Shown piece after piece: positions 49,663 to 64,000 of a stretch of 64,000 bases of DNA. The position numbers and the translations under genes are program-made. The notes under the pieces were generated by a model. That model did no database searches and was not told where the DNA came from. It worked only from the letters and a program-made list of their open reading frames with translations. Positions within the stretch are counted from its first letter, which is position 1; every line of letters starts with the position of its first letter. This DNA comes from Caenorhabditis remanei (Eukaryota; Nematoda; Chromadorea; Rhabditida; Rhabditidae), in assembly GCF_010183535.1 (NCBI RefSeq), contig NC_071332.1, forward strand, positions 6,634,001 through 6,698,000. The letters run 5' to 3'.

Positions 49663-52600
49663 TTTTTCATGAAAATAGAGGGACTCTGAAAGCAATCTCA
49701 AATTGGTGGAAGCAACCAAAAAAGTTGTTGGACGACGACGACGACGAGGAAAAGGATGTTATTCTGAAGAGACGACGCCGAAATACATCAATGAACAGAG
49801 AGATAGAATGCGCCGGCTGAGTGACTAGTGAGAATGGCTCATTTGATGACGTATTTCTAGGGTTGAGAGACTACAAAAGGACCATAAAGTGAAAGAAATA
49901 AAGAGAGAAGAGAAAGAGATGGATGGAAAAGTCTGAATTGAGAAGAGTGAACAAAAATATATGTGGAATGGAGAGAAGAAAGTTGGATAGACTTAGAGAT
50001 ATTTACAGAGAGTTACTTTTGAGTTGAAAGAACCGGAAAGGGTTGCACAATGGAAAAAGTAGCCCCTGACTTCTTCGACTTTTGCTCAAGAATAAGCATC
50101 TTATACCTTTTTGTTCTGAGTTTTTTTCTAGTTTTTATAGTTTTTTCAAACTAAATTCTTGTTTAAAACTAACTCAGACAACTATTATTATTTTCTATTT
50201 CAATCTTGTAACCCTGACAAACTTCTGACTTTCATTTTAAAAGACGAAAAAATTCAACGTTTAGTCTAGTTTCAAATACAAAAAAATGAGTGAGCTACAA
50301 TTTTAGAAAAAAAATTTGTCAGCGCGTTTTGAGCAATTGGTTCAGAATCTTCAAGAATCTTTCATCTTTGGGAAATCGCATTGTAAAACTAGTAAATCTT
50401 GAAATTTCACAGTTTCAGAACGTCTCGTTACCTTTGTTCTAAATTTCTATGTTCGTTGCAGACTTCTCAAAATAACTTGCTGTAAAACTCTTATTAGCAG
50501 CTTCAATATCTTTCATGTTTTTTTAAAAGGAAATGAAGTTGTCTGTTGTCAGAAAGATATTTTCAGGTTTGCAAGTTATTATTTTTTGTAGAGAAAACCT
50601 CAGGGTGACTTTCATAGAAGCACGAAATACTTTATCTACGGTGTCCATGATTCTAGGAATCAGTAAATTCAGAGAACTGCATTCTCAAAAAGAAAAACAC
50701 GGGTAGAAAGAGTTCATGTGTCAGAAAGTGCCATCTCTCTCTCCCTCTCTCCTAACACTATCACATGATATACTTGGCGAATCGGAAATTCCTATTGTAA
50801 GCGTCGTTTCCGTAGTCCTGTGTAACATCGAAAAGACAAAATAGAGTAGGACGAGAATAGAAGCTTCTAGTGGATTTCCGATTTTCCGTAGACTAGACAG
50901 AGACTGGAAAAAGAAAAAAGTAGTTTCGAAGGGTTGGGCAGGAAAAAAACCCAGAAATCTTCAGACATTTGAAGAGTTTGAAAAGGAGGTGAAGCTACTA
51001 GTAAATTGGAATTAAACGGAGCAGAAACACACAACGACGACGACGACGACGTTGACGATGAAAGGAGAAGATGGAGAAAAAGAAGACGTAACACCACACT
51101 AAACAACGACACGAAACGACGGGGGCTATTTTATTTATCCTGAAAGACATAGGAGCGAGGGCAAAAGAACGACTTTTTTGAAAGAGAAGAGGAGGAGAGG
51201 ACCCCCCTTTTCGAGTAATTGAGCAGACAAGAGCAGAAGAGGCTCTGTTTTTTCCGAAATTATCAAGCCGCTTCTTCGGGAAGTAATGGAGGAAGATTGG
51301 ATGGAGAGAGAGAAAGGATAGGACTAATTGTGTCTCTTTTTAGGGAAGGTTTTCTCTGGGGTGATATTAATATACATTGAAAAAAGATAGAGATGTATTA
51401 TATGCTAATCGAAACATTCTAGGAGAGGGGAGGAGACAAATGAATGGGAAAGGACACATTAAAAGTCAATCAGATTCCGAATGGTTGTCATAGAAAACCA
51501 GTTGACCTACTTTTTTGAAGAGCAGATGGTTGCTACAAATTTGAAAATAGAGGAGCTCAAGTGGGAACACGTCCCTCAGAAAGTGTCTGAATTAGAGACC
51601 TCTCTCTAATGAAAAAGTCATGAAAGCTAAAAATAGAAGATCACATTTCAACAAGTTGACCTCAAAAAGAAGACATTTTTACGTTTCGAAATGAGGTTTG
51701 GACATTCCAGACCGCTTCAAAAGGGGAGGTTATTTTGTGCCCGCCGGTCATTTGCACTTCGGCATGATCACATAGACATGTGGGAAAAGTGCAAAAGTTC
51801 GGTCATCAAAACTATTAGCTTCATATAGAGTGTCCACCAGATACAGTAACCATGGGCACCGGACTTGCAGCCCAAAAGCCATTCTATCTGAACAAAACCA
51901 AAGAGTCCACTGAAAGGAGCAAAAAAGAATTGATTGAGAGTATTCTAGTATCTTCATCTCATGACCCTTTTTTAATATAATAGTAAGATTCTCTTGATAT
52001 GCCTCATCCTAATCCCCGCTAATCTTCAATGGTGGGTCCGAATGATGGAGAAAAAGAGATTGAAAAGAGAAAAAGAAAAGGTCTCTCCTCCCGGCTCCTG
52101 TCGCTTGAATTATGCTTATACGAGCTCACGGAAGTCGTTATTTGATGAGAAGAGAGAAAGAGAGAGGGACAAAATTGAAAAGGAGAAATAAGAGGAAAGG
52201 AGCACGCAATGAATATCCGTATATCACCTCTGATAGATTTGTGGGAATGTATTTGACTAGTGGACTGATGCTACAAAAATTCATGTGATGGAGAAGAGTT
52301 ATTGGTCAGAAATTATGGAGAAAGCGACGGAGAGAGATGGATGGGATTGTTCCGGACGGCACAACAACAACAATGACTTGTCAGAAAATGAGATTCTAGA
52401 CAAAGATCTTAGTTAGTTGAATCCAAGGGACGAAATGTGTCAATGACTCAGATAGATCTTATGAGCAGACTCTTGTTGTGGTGCCTTTTGATACAGTACA
52501 AACTGCATAGTGAGAAAGTAGTAAACTTTGTCATTGTTCTGTGGCGTTAGGAACTTACAGTATCTTTCAATTTTTATGGGGTGTTTAGAACGAACCTAGA

Positions 52601-54566
52601 TCTTCATTTTTGTAGTGGACAACTTTTTGATAGCTATTATTGCTTCTGAGATATGAACGATTGAAAGGGAGTGATTGAGCTTTACTGTCGGACTTCTCCG
52701 CGCACGTTCACTGACCCATCTGTGCAGCAATGACTATAGAAATAGAGAACTAAACCTCGAGACCGTAAAAGTTGTAAATAAATTTGATAAGCCTACTAAC
52801 TGACCGTGTGCAAGTTTCCCCTAGGAATCTTCATACTTTCATAATTGAATCTCCGAGGCTACAGTAATCCTACGGTAATCTAAATTCTGTATGAAATAGG
52901 AGTATCAATAAACTAAAACATGTTTTCAGTCAGAACACAGAACAGAGCAAAGGCAAAACTATTTTCAGAAATGACCTCATAAAACCAAAGAGACCACTTT
53001 GAAAAATTACCCTCCGTGACTTTTTAATGTTATTTTTATATCAAAATCATATCCTACAAGTGGTATCACAAATCAAAATCTGTTTGGATAAGTTTTGGTG
53101 TCACTTGACTATCCCCTGTCTAACCATTTTTCTCTTTGAAGTGTCTCTTGTACATCATATCCGACACGACAAGACACATTATTTATATTAAAAATTGAGA
53201 CGTGCAACATGATGACAAATAATGAAACGTGGGTTTGCAAAGGAAACTGTGTGGATTAAAGATCAATTACAGTGTGGAACAAAGTACATGTATAATGTGA
53301 TGGTGCGAGGGAGATCGAACAACATTCCGGTCTCTATTTATACAAATAGTTCTCAGTTTCTCGAGTGGCCCTCCCACGAGATCATTGGATCTCGCTGATC
53401 CTTTGAGACTGTTTTCTCACATATCTATGTCACTATTAGTCACTGGAGAAGGTGGATAAGAAGGACTGTTTGTGTCATAACCACTCGTGACAGTTACATA
53501 TTTTCACCGTTGCTCATGTTCTTTGTTTTACTGTTCGGAGGTAATAGAGTCTAGTGGTGAAATGAGTCTGGAACGAGTTCGTATTTTAACTGAAAGAATA
53601 TAAAAAACTCGATTCAATCAGGGGGTACATTTCAGAGAGTATAGGTCTTTAGTTGTTATTTTACATTTCTTAATTTCAAGTTTTGATTGGTTTCAAACCA
53701 CAATCTTTTCGCTTTAGCTGATACTTTTCAAAATAAATTTTGATTTTCATCCTCTACCATTTTTATAAAACTGAAGGACATCATTGTCTACTTCTGAACT
53801 ATTCTTTCTCCATTCCTCACAATTTATTCAATTTTCCTATCATTTGTACTTACTCAATAAAAAATAATTTTCCAGCCCAAAAAAAAACTCATCAATTGCT
53901 CTTTCAGAATTTCAGTTCATGTATTCATTTTTCCCCAGTCAGATATCTAATTTTAAACGAAATTTTATTTAAAATAATAACAAAAGAAAAAAGGAAAAGA
54001 TACATTAAAACTGATAAATTATGAATTCTGCAAGAGTCGATAAAGCTTCAGCGTGGCGTGGTGCAATCTTCGTAGATTCAGAAGATGAAATCAGTAAATT
54101 CCAGATCGATCCATTTTTCGAGATTCGGTGAACTGAAATTGTATTCATATTTATTAAAAATTGAAGAGTTCGAAATAAAAACCCTTTATTTACAACACGA
54201 TCGATTTCCAGCTCGTATATAAATAAAAATGAAAAAGAAAAGAAGCCGTTTGATGTTACACTGTCTCCATTATGCAGTGATATCACATTCAGCTAATGGG
54301 AGAATTATGGAAGATGAAGGGGTAGCAGACAATGTAAAGCTCAAGAAAAAAGTCGGTGGAGGACAAGGAAACAAGTTTTCGAATGGGAGAGATAGAAAAT
54401 GAAAAAGGCCGGGGACTGGTGGGAATCAAATTTGAAAAATGAAAAAGAATCATGCACATCACAACATAAAAATTTGAAAAGAAAAGAAGCATTTTCTGAA
54501 ATCTGAAAACAAAAACTTTCAGAATACTCATTTTGGACAAGAACGATAAGCTGGTGGTGCAAAAGA
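49663..54566. other. 4.9-kb gene-poor region upstream of glb-6
   Basis: No splice-consistent coding gene is seen on either strand. The region contains Glu/Lys-coding purine-rich stretches on the plus strand (49870-50000, 52045-52200), GAC triplet runs at 49726-49742 and 51036-51051, a pyrimidine tract at 50731-50755 and a diverged foldback-repeat arm at 52595-52628. It also includes the glb-6 promoter and the klc-2 3' UTR. The AT-rich stretch 53640-54000 is unremarkable. Confidence 0.5.
52595..52628. repeat. Diverged copy of the foldback repeat arm
   Basis: CCTAGATCTTCATTTTTGTA then GTGGACAACTTTTT matches the arm at 22681-22714, followed by CTGAGATATGA. Confidence 0.6.
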
Positions 54567-57774
<3,208 letters not shown>

Positions 57775-59625
57775 GATGGTTTCCAGTTTGGAAGTTTAGG
57801 CGAACACACAGTGTCGAAATCCAGGGTTGTATTCTGAGAGAAATTTGATTATTAGGGAAGAAACATAACCGATTTGAAAATTTTAAGACATTTTAAGGCG
57901 AACTTTTGTATTTCAAGAGATGAAATTAGAGTTAAATTCAGATTCAGAAGAAGAGAAGTAGAAATCGGAATAATAATAAAAATAAACACAAATAAACACC
58001 AAAGTTTGAAAATAAATTTATAACTTATGAGTCATAATCCTCTAGTTTTTCACATTCAAAAGTGAACATTTGACATTTTTCAATGGAAAACTAGTCCAAT
58101 TTGAGCATTTTTTAAAGTTTGAATTATCTTTTTCGGGTTTAGATCCCACTAGAGTTACCAGAAAAAAAACCTTCAAATTCAGCGAAATTCAGAAACTGCA
58201 AAAATCCTAAAATACAATTCACTAGAAAAGACAAGAGACATAGGCAATCGACTACCGTAATCTGGTACTGTAACTGTCCCGCTCCCATTTTCTGAACCGA
58301 AATTATGCCCGCTGACTCAGAAAAAGTACTCAAAAACTCAGAAACTCGAGCCCCTCTTCGAAGTAAAGTTTTATGTCAATCATAGAATCTGTCAACTGCT
58401 GATGATTGATATTTTCAATCTTCTCTCAATGAATGTAATATCAAATTTCTGTTCCACATGGATAAGCGCATTTGACACAATTTTACAGAGCCACTACAGA
58501 AAGGAATAGAATAAAAACAACAAAACAGAAGATTCAGTCTTTTTCCGTGCAAATTCAAATCTGACCAAGCCGTCATTTAGACTAGACACCCTTCAAACTT
58601 TCGTGCAAACTCTTTTTTCTCACTTTTCGTTGGTGGCGTTCTCTCGAGAAACGACTCCTAAAAGTAAAGAAAAAGTGCTGAATAGAAGGCGTCGTTGTGC
58701 CTTCAGTGCCATTGTGCTGTTGGCGGCTTGAAGTGAAGAAACGAGCGCCACACAGAGCCCTCCGCATGGGCCCCCTGATGCCATTGGCTCGATACAAATT
58801 CATTTAAGGGCGGCTCTTCTTTTCTCTCGTTTCTTGTCAGAAGAAGAGAACAAAATGGAAGAAAACGGAAAAGAAATCTGTTTGGTTTTATCCAGAAGCG
58901 TCTCCGAGAAAAAAAAACGGGGTGAGTTCATTGATTGGGTTTGGGTGTCCAGAGTTCTGATTGGCAAAGAGTGAGAAGCGTTTAGTTTTTTTCGGATAAT
59001 AATGAGCTAGTTTTCCTATAGACGAGTATGTTTTTCCTTTTTAGTATTTGTTAAGCGAAAATTCTAGAATAATAAAAACTCTCAAGCATAGAATTCGCCC
59101 AGATGCTTCTTGGTAAAAACAAAAAAGAAGGGAAAAGTGGGTGGAAGAAAAAGAAATAGTTGACTGCGACAAAGAAGATTTCAATCTCAATTCAACGAAA
59201 TTTGAAACTCTTCTCCTCTTGCTCCAGCACTCCTCCCCCTTTCTTCTTCCTACTGATTTACAATTCGAGTGGAGAAGGAGCGTGTGGTGGAACACTAAAG
59301 AGAATCATGGAATAATGCCTCCGGAGTCGCTCGTCGGGGGAATTGCGGCAGTGGCGTGGTGGTGCACTACGGCAAAGACATCCATCATTAATGGACAGAA
59401 GACATGGGTCCGAATGACGAGAAGTGCTTCCTTTAATGTTCTTTCTGCAACATATGTATGACGGTTCCGGGAGTGGAATGAGAATGGGACAATATCATTG
59501 GGGCAGAAAAATAATTTAATTTTTGAATGAGAAGGAGAATAACCGGCGATAAATTATACGGGTCAAATAAAAAAAAAGAGATGGTAACGGAAGTTATTCA
59601 CATATTCTGGAATTCAAATCAGAGT
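57775..59625. other. Intergenic region between klc-2 and pas-6
   Basis: About 1.85 kb containing the klc-2 promoter and the pas-6 3' UTR. A GC-richer stretch at 58690-58830 could be a core promoter. The plus-strand open stretch 59141-59461 has no recognisable domain and no splice context, so no gene is called. Confidence 0.5.
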
Positions 59626-60586
59626 CTACATCTGCATTGGCTCGGCACCACCGCCTTGAGCTTGAGCAGTGGTACGTGGATGTGTGGAGACCGAGTTGAG
59701 ATGAACGGAGACTTGAGCGTCTTCAAGAAGGCTGAATGGAGAGTCCTTTCCAACAATTCCGATAGATGTATTTTGGGCGCTAAGATTCTCCTCAGCTGGA
59801 AGAGTATCACGAAGAGCGAGAAGAGCATGTACAATCAGTTCTTCAGGAGATGCTAAAATAAACAAATAAAAAACACTAATTAGACAAGAAGTCTTACATT
59901 TCTCGAATTTGTCGACATTTCTCTCAAGATAAGTACGAGCAGATTGTGATCGGGCTCCAATTGAAGTTCCGTGCATGCTAACAACTTCAGCCGATGGATC
60001 GGTTTGAATGATATGTGCTCCGTCTTTCTAAAAGAGTATAAACATAACAACTGTAAACTCAAGTTTGTCTCCTTACGTCATATCCGGCAATCAGAATGCC
60101 AACACCGAATGGACGACGTCCATAATACTGAGTGTTTGCTTGCAATTCTAAATATAAAACATTTAAAATCCGATTATAGCATGTTTACCCACTCAATTGC
60201 ATAGCCTCTGCGAGTTTCTTGATTGGTACGGGTTGCTTGTAGTCCCAACGCCAGCTGGAGCATTCAGTTTGGAGGAACCGAGCCAAGATACGACCATCGG
60301 AGAGGAGTCCAGCGATGGACACTCCAGCGTGAACATCGATTTCGTAAATCTTCTTTTGATGCGACGACAACTCGTTTTGGGCTCTCTGAAATTTGAAAAA
60401 TGTTGATTCTAAAGCGAGACTGTAATAATAAAATACCTTCAAGGCGACGATGACGGCGTGGGTGTCGCTCTTGATTCCAACGGTTGCCGATCCTTGTTTC
60501 ATAGCCTCCACGGCGTATTCGACTTGATGAAGACGTCCCTGTGGACTCCAAACGGTAACATCACTGTCGTATTGGTTACGGAACAT
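59626..60586 (-). CDS. pas-6: 20S proteasome subunit alpha 1 (PSMA1), PAS-6
   Basis: Alpha-ring subunit of the 20S proteasome, which gates substrate entry; not catalytic. About five exons (first 60586-60437, second 60385-60193) give about 260 residues, the family length. The N-terminal alpha signature is [20 protein letters not shown] followed by [15 protein letters not shown]. Then come [34 protein letters not shown] and [20 protein letters not shown]. The protein ends GGGAEPMQM, like the acidic Met-containing tail of PSMA1. The start at 60586 gives MFRNQYDSD, as in orthologs. C. elegans CD4.6 is pas-6. Confidence 0.95.
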
Positions 60587-61511
60587 GGTTCAAGCCTGCA
60601 ATTAAATAGATTTAGAACGTGATATTTTAGTTGATTAGAACATGAAGGCATCGGGCGAAAAAAAAGTGTAGTAAAACTGAGAACATCTGAAATTATTCAA
60701 CCAGTATTTGCTAAATATTGTATTGAAGAAGAATTTGTTTCTCGGAACTTGCATAACGCACGGAACTGCTGAGGTACCACTCTGTTTGATAAATCCACGA
60801 ATAAATGAACTAAACGGACGTTTGTCGAGAAGGAAACATAGTTTTTCGAGAATCTCAGCGTTTGATCTTGCAATAGGTATTCCATAAAACATTTCTAACA
60901 ATCAAAACACAAGAAAAAACAATGAAATTCAGTAGAACACGATGATTCTGGGAAGGCTCAAAATTTGAAAGGATGACAAAATTTGGTCTGCATGCGCCAG
61001 ACCTTACGCGCATTTGTTTACCGTAGCTGCGGAGACTTGTTGCAGGCAAGGCAGGTCTATTATTTAGTACGATATGGAATAGGATAGGGATTTTTGATTG
61101 GAAAATAAGGATTAACTGTTTTTCAGAAAACTTAAATTCAGGTTTGTCCCACATTCTCAAGTATCCATCCGTTGGAAAAATGTCGAAGCAAGTTCTACCG
61201 TACTACCAATGTCTTCAATGTTCTTGAAGAAGATCCCTCACCTCGGTTGTTCTTTTTCTCTTTTTTTGGATTAATAACTGTTGAATAATAAATTTCGTTT
61301 TCGATTGCTTCACTTCCCTTTCTTTCTTACCTACTGACCCACTTTCTCTTGTTACTTCCCGAGAAACATCGAGAACCTAATTAGGCAATTTACCAGTACT
61401 CCATTCAATTCTCGCCGTCACGATACCGCTCATTGAACTGAACTTTGGGAAAGTCTCACTATTGAATCCGGATATTATAAACTATCTTCCAAACTGTTTT
61501 CTTCATGAAGT
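60587..61511. other. Divergent region between pas-6 and the MAM gene
   Basis: About 925 bp of shared upstream sequence. A GC-richer, CpG-containing stretch lies at 60985-61050 (GCATGCGCCAGACC and ACGCGC). No coding exon is seen on either strand. Confidence 0.45.
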
Positions 61512-63620
61512 ATGGCACTGAATCTATATGTTCTTTATCTGTTACTTTTCGGATTGGGTGAGCTCATCTGGAATTTCAGACATTTTCAATCGAATTTCTA
61601 ACTTTTAGATATGTGTCTGGCTTGTCACTCTCTCAGCTCTCAATACAATCAACTATCTTCGCGTAGAGCCAGAGCTCGCGGAGTCTCTTCCTTGGAGCGA
61701 ACCAGTGAAAACGCCATAGACTTCGACTATCTCACTTCCAACCTACCGTACTCCGCGAATGGTTACTCAATAATTAATAAGTTTTTGAAAACATTTTAGA
61801 TTTTCTAGACATTCGATCAATATCCACATTGACTCCCCTACCCAATAAACCCCTGCTTACCGTATCTGATGGTGGAAAACTGACATGCAACTTTGATGAT
61901 GAGATGGAGTACTGTAGTTGGCATAACACAGAGACCACTGAGATGAAGTTTGAATCCTATTGTCAAATTGTTATGGTTTTCAAATTCTTTTTAGATTCTG
62001 GAAAGGAAAACTGGATCCTGAGTCTGCGAGCAACTTTGATTCTCATCGCTTCAATTCTGGTAGCACTCTGAGTTTTTCTACGGGTACATTGAAAAATTTT
62101 GTTATTTTTTATTTGAAAAATCATTTTAGAAAACAATTTTCTGTTAGCCGGTGGTGAACCAATGGTAACTTCGCAAACGGCTGCTATCGAAATGGAAATC
62201 CCTTGTCAGTATGGGGATGCAGATGTCAAGTTTGAGTAAGTTACACTTAGAGAGAACTTTTAAAGTAGAAAACGACTTTTATTCTGCTTCTATTTTATGG
62301 GGGATGAGTAAAACCAATCTAGATCTATGTGTTTGCAGTTGGCAACTTTTTGAGAGATCTTTTAGTATTCGAGATACGAGTTTTTGAAGACAACTAATTA
62401 ACTGAAATATTCAAAGCAACCGGAAAAAGAGAGTATGTACCCTTTCTCTAAACAACTAAATCAGTTTTTCCAGTTTCTGGACGAACACTCTTAATGTAGA
62501 AGTACGTTATTGCATTGCCAAATCCGGAACAGATTTCTCCACTTGTCAAATCCTCCAACGCGTCTCCAATCCTTTGAATTTCTCTGTTCCAACTACAGCA
62601 GACGGATCGAAAGTTCGTATTGAAGTCACTAATATTGATCAAGATTCCATTGCACTTATCGATAATCTGCATTATAACGGTCAGATCTGTGAGCTCGTAT
62701 GTAACAGAATGCTTCTTTTCTCTATCATCATTGCGAATTCCAGATTGATGAAGCTGTGGAGCATTCATTGATTCCATTCGGAGGAGAGTCATCTTCTCTA
62801 CCATCATTGATCACTGGAGAGCCATCTCCCGTTACCGATCTAACTGTCCAAAAGTTCTTTGAAGAAGACGCTAACACTGTTGAAGAGACAGAGACTCCGT
62901 CTATTTTAGGAATTCGGGTCTGATCATCTTTATAGGTTGTAATTTTGAATAATGCTTTCCAGAAAATGACTTCAACAGCTGACCCAATTCTCAGTTCCTC
63001 GTCTCAAGTGAATGTAAAAGAACTCTCATATTGTTCTGCATTGACTTGCTCATTCAATGATGGAGATTCGTGTTTCTATGGACTCAGTGGTGTAGGAAGC
63101 ACGTAAGTTTTGATATCCCTCTCTTCTTGAGTCTACATCTCAATGTTTAGATCCGCATGGAATCTGAGCGATCGTCTTATTGGAAACAGACACACAGGAA
63201 TTCAGAGAGTCAATCTTGATGATCAATCCAAAGTAGGGTTCGCTTACGTTGGAAGCGATTTCAAATCCGAAGCAGGAAACATCTTCGTTGCTGAATCCCC
63301 CAAATTCTCTCTAACTCAAGAAATACTTTTGATATTTGATGTCTATATTCGCTCAATCACTCCGAAGCTCAAGGTATATCAAACTCGAATTAGTTTCCTT
63401 TGAATATCTTTTTTTCCAGGTTTGCATTGACAACTTTGACAACTGTCCCTACAACTCACCTCTTCTTAAAAAAGACAAGTTCTGGAGAGGACAACAAAGA
63501 GTAACATTAAAAGAAGGTTCTAGAAAAGTGTTCTTTGTTGCTGAAAATGTAAAGAAGCATCAATTCCTTGCTATAGACAACATTCGACTGGAAAACGTCG
63601 ACGGATCAAGTTTGTGTTGA
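61512..63620 (+). CDS. Secreted protein with two MAM-like domains
   Basis: Extracellular protein of about 520 residues. The signal peptide is MALNLYVLYLLLFG, followed by a Ser/Arg-rich segment with an RRARAR motif. The first MAM-like domain begins LTCNFDDEMEYCSWHN and continues through FWKGKLDPESASNFD and SENNFLLAGGEP to IALIDNLHYNGQIC. A Ser/Pro/Glu linker follows. The second begins LTCSFNDGDSCFYGLSGVG and ends QFLAIDNIRLENVDG. Both show the CxFxDxxxxC entry and the IDN(I/L) exit typical of MAM domains, which mediate adhesion between membranes or in matrix. No membrane anchor is seen. The exon joint at 61947/61994 (donor AAGTTTG) is the only one that keeps frame. One intron (62236-62473) carries a foldback-repeat arm. 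AATAAA is at 63725-63730. I do not know the C. elegans name. Confidence 0.75.
62319..62352. repeat. Diverged copy of the foldback repeat arm
   Basis: CTAGATCTATGTGTTTGCAG then TTGGCAACTTTTT matches the arm at 22681-22714, followed by TCGAGATACGAG. It lies in an intron of the MAM gene. Confidence 0.6.
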
Positions 63621-63945
63621 CATCAACTTGCCTTATTCTCATTAACCTCGGGTATTCACACGACAGTGTGGATGAAAGCTTTTATGTGTTGAAATGGCAT
63701 ATTCCAAACATTATAATACTAACTAATAAATATTTTTAAAGTGATTCATTCCTTTTCTCTGATATTGTTTCCATTTCACTATGAGATGCACGTCATAAAC
63801 GTTTGCGCGTAGAGTTCGGTGTGTGCAGAGTGTCTGGGTCTCTTCGGTTGCAATGCATTAAACAATGTTCTGATTTCACTAGTTGATTAATCTTCTTCTT
63901 CGATTTCAACACTGGTATAAATAACAATCATTTTCAGCTGTAAAA
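63621..63945. other. Intergenic region after the MAM gene
   Basis: 325 bp with the MAM-gene polyadenylation signal (63725-63730) and the promoter of the next gene. ATTTTCAG at 63930-63937 is a likely trans-splice acceptor. Confidence 0.5.
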
Positions 63946-64000
63946 ATGTTTCTATTTATTTTCTTTATTTTAATTTTTTTACAAGCTTCTTCTGATATTT
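63946..64000 (+). CDS. Start of a secreted or membrane protein, cut by window end
   Basis: ATG at 63946, 8 nt after a TTTTCAG acceptor, opens MFLFIFFILIFLQASSDI. This is a strong signal peptide with a likely cleavage after QASS. The rest lies beyond the window, so the product is unknown. Confidence 0.55.
   Translation, partial: MFLFIFFILIFLQASSDI

Noticed and set aside
49726..49742. GAC repeat as coding poly-Asp
   Set aside because: It is upstream of glb-6 on the opposite strand; no exon supports it.
59141..59461. Plus-strand open frame of 106 codons
   Set aside because: Overlaps non-coding promoter sequence, has no recognisable domain and no splice or start context.

Overview
The window is nuclear DNA of a Caenorhabditis nematode, most likely a relative of C. 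elegans rather than C. elegans itself. Genes are compact and intron-rich. Most introns are 45-60 nt with TTTCAG acceptors, and several start codons lie just after a TTTCAG site, as expected for spliced-leader trans-splicing. Products match a C. elegans chromosome V neighbourhood that I know from memory: cosmids T05C3, C24G6, C18C4 and CD4. The encoded DNJ-19 differs from the C. elegans protein as I remember it, so the exact species is left open.

Layout. 1-5.7 kb: the 3' part of a NACHT/WD40 gene (+) facing dnj-19 (-). Both proteins end in a CaaX-like tail. 6.2-11 kb: nuclear receptor nhr-47 (+) facing the flavin amine oxidase hpo-15 (-). 11-15.7 kb: a newly assembled 69-residue membrane-protein gene (-), divergent from mms-19 (+). 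18.4-23.5 kb: a receptor tyrosine kinase with a furin-like site (+). 23.8-27.2 kb: three minus-strand genes: a ground-like secreted protein, a UBA plus peptidyl-tRNA hydrolase 2 protein, and COX16. The last two ORFs overlap by 8 nt. 27.8-34.4 kb: cft-1 (+), an ABCC transporter whose two ATPase sites both look catalytically dead, tail to tail with ugt-48 (-), with 30 bp between stop codons. 36.5-47.1 kb: a roughly 1,300-residue coiled-coil gene (-). A globin gene (+, glb-5-like) sits wholly inside its 4-kb intron on the opposite strand. 47.8-49.7 kb: a second globin gene (-, glb-6-like) with an N-myristoylation-type start. 49.7-54.6 kb: gene-poor. 54.6-57.8 kb: kinesin light chain klc-2 (-). 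59.6-60.6 kb: proteasome alpha subunit pas-6 (-). 61.5-63.6 kb: a secreted MAM-like protein (+). The window ends in the signal peptide of another gene.

The genes do not form one pathway. The unit of most interest is the two-globin locus. One gene ends in what looks like a second, histidine-free globin domain and is nested antisense in a coiled-coil gene. The other carries a lipid-anchor-type N-terminus. Further unusual points are the degenerate CFT-1, the overlapping COX16/PTH2 reading frames, the assembled small gene, and a dispersed foldback repeat family lying in several introns. All exon models were built by hand from splice signals and reading phase; none is confirmed by transcript data.
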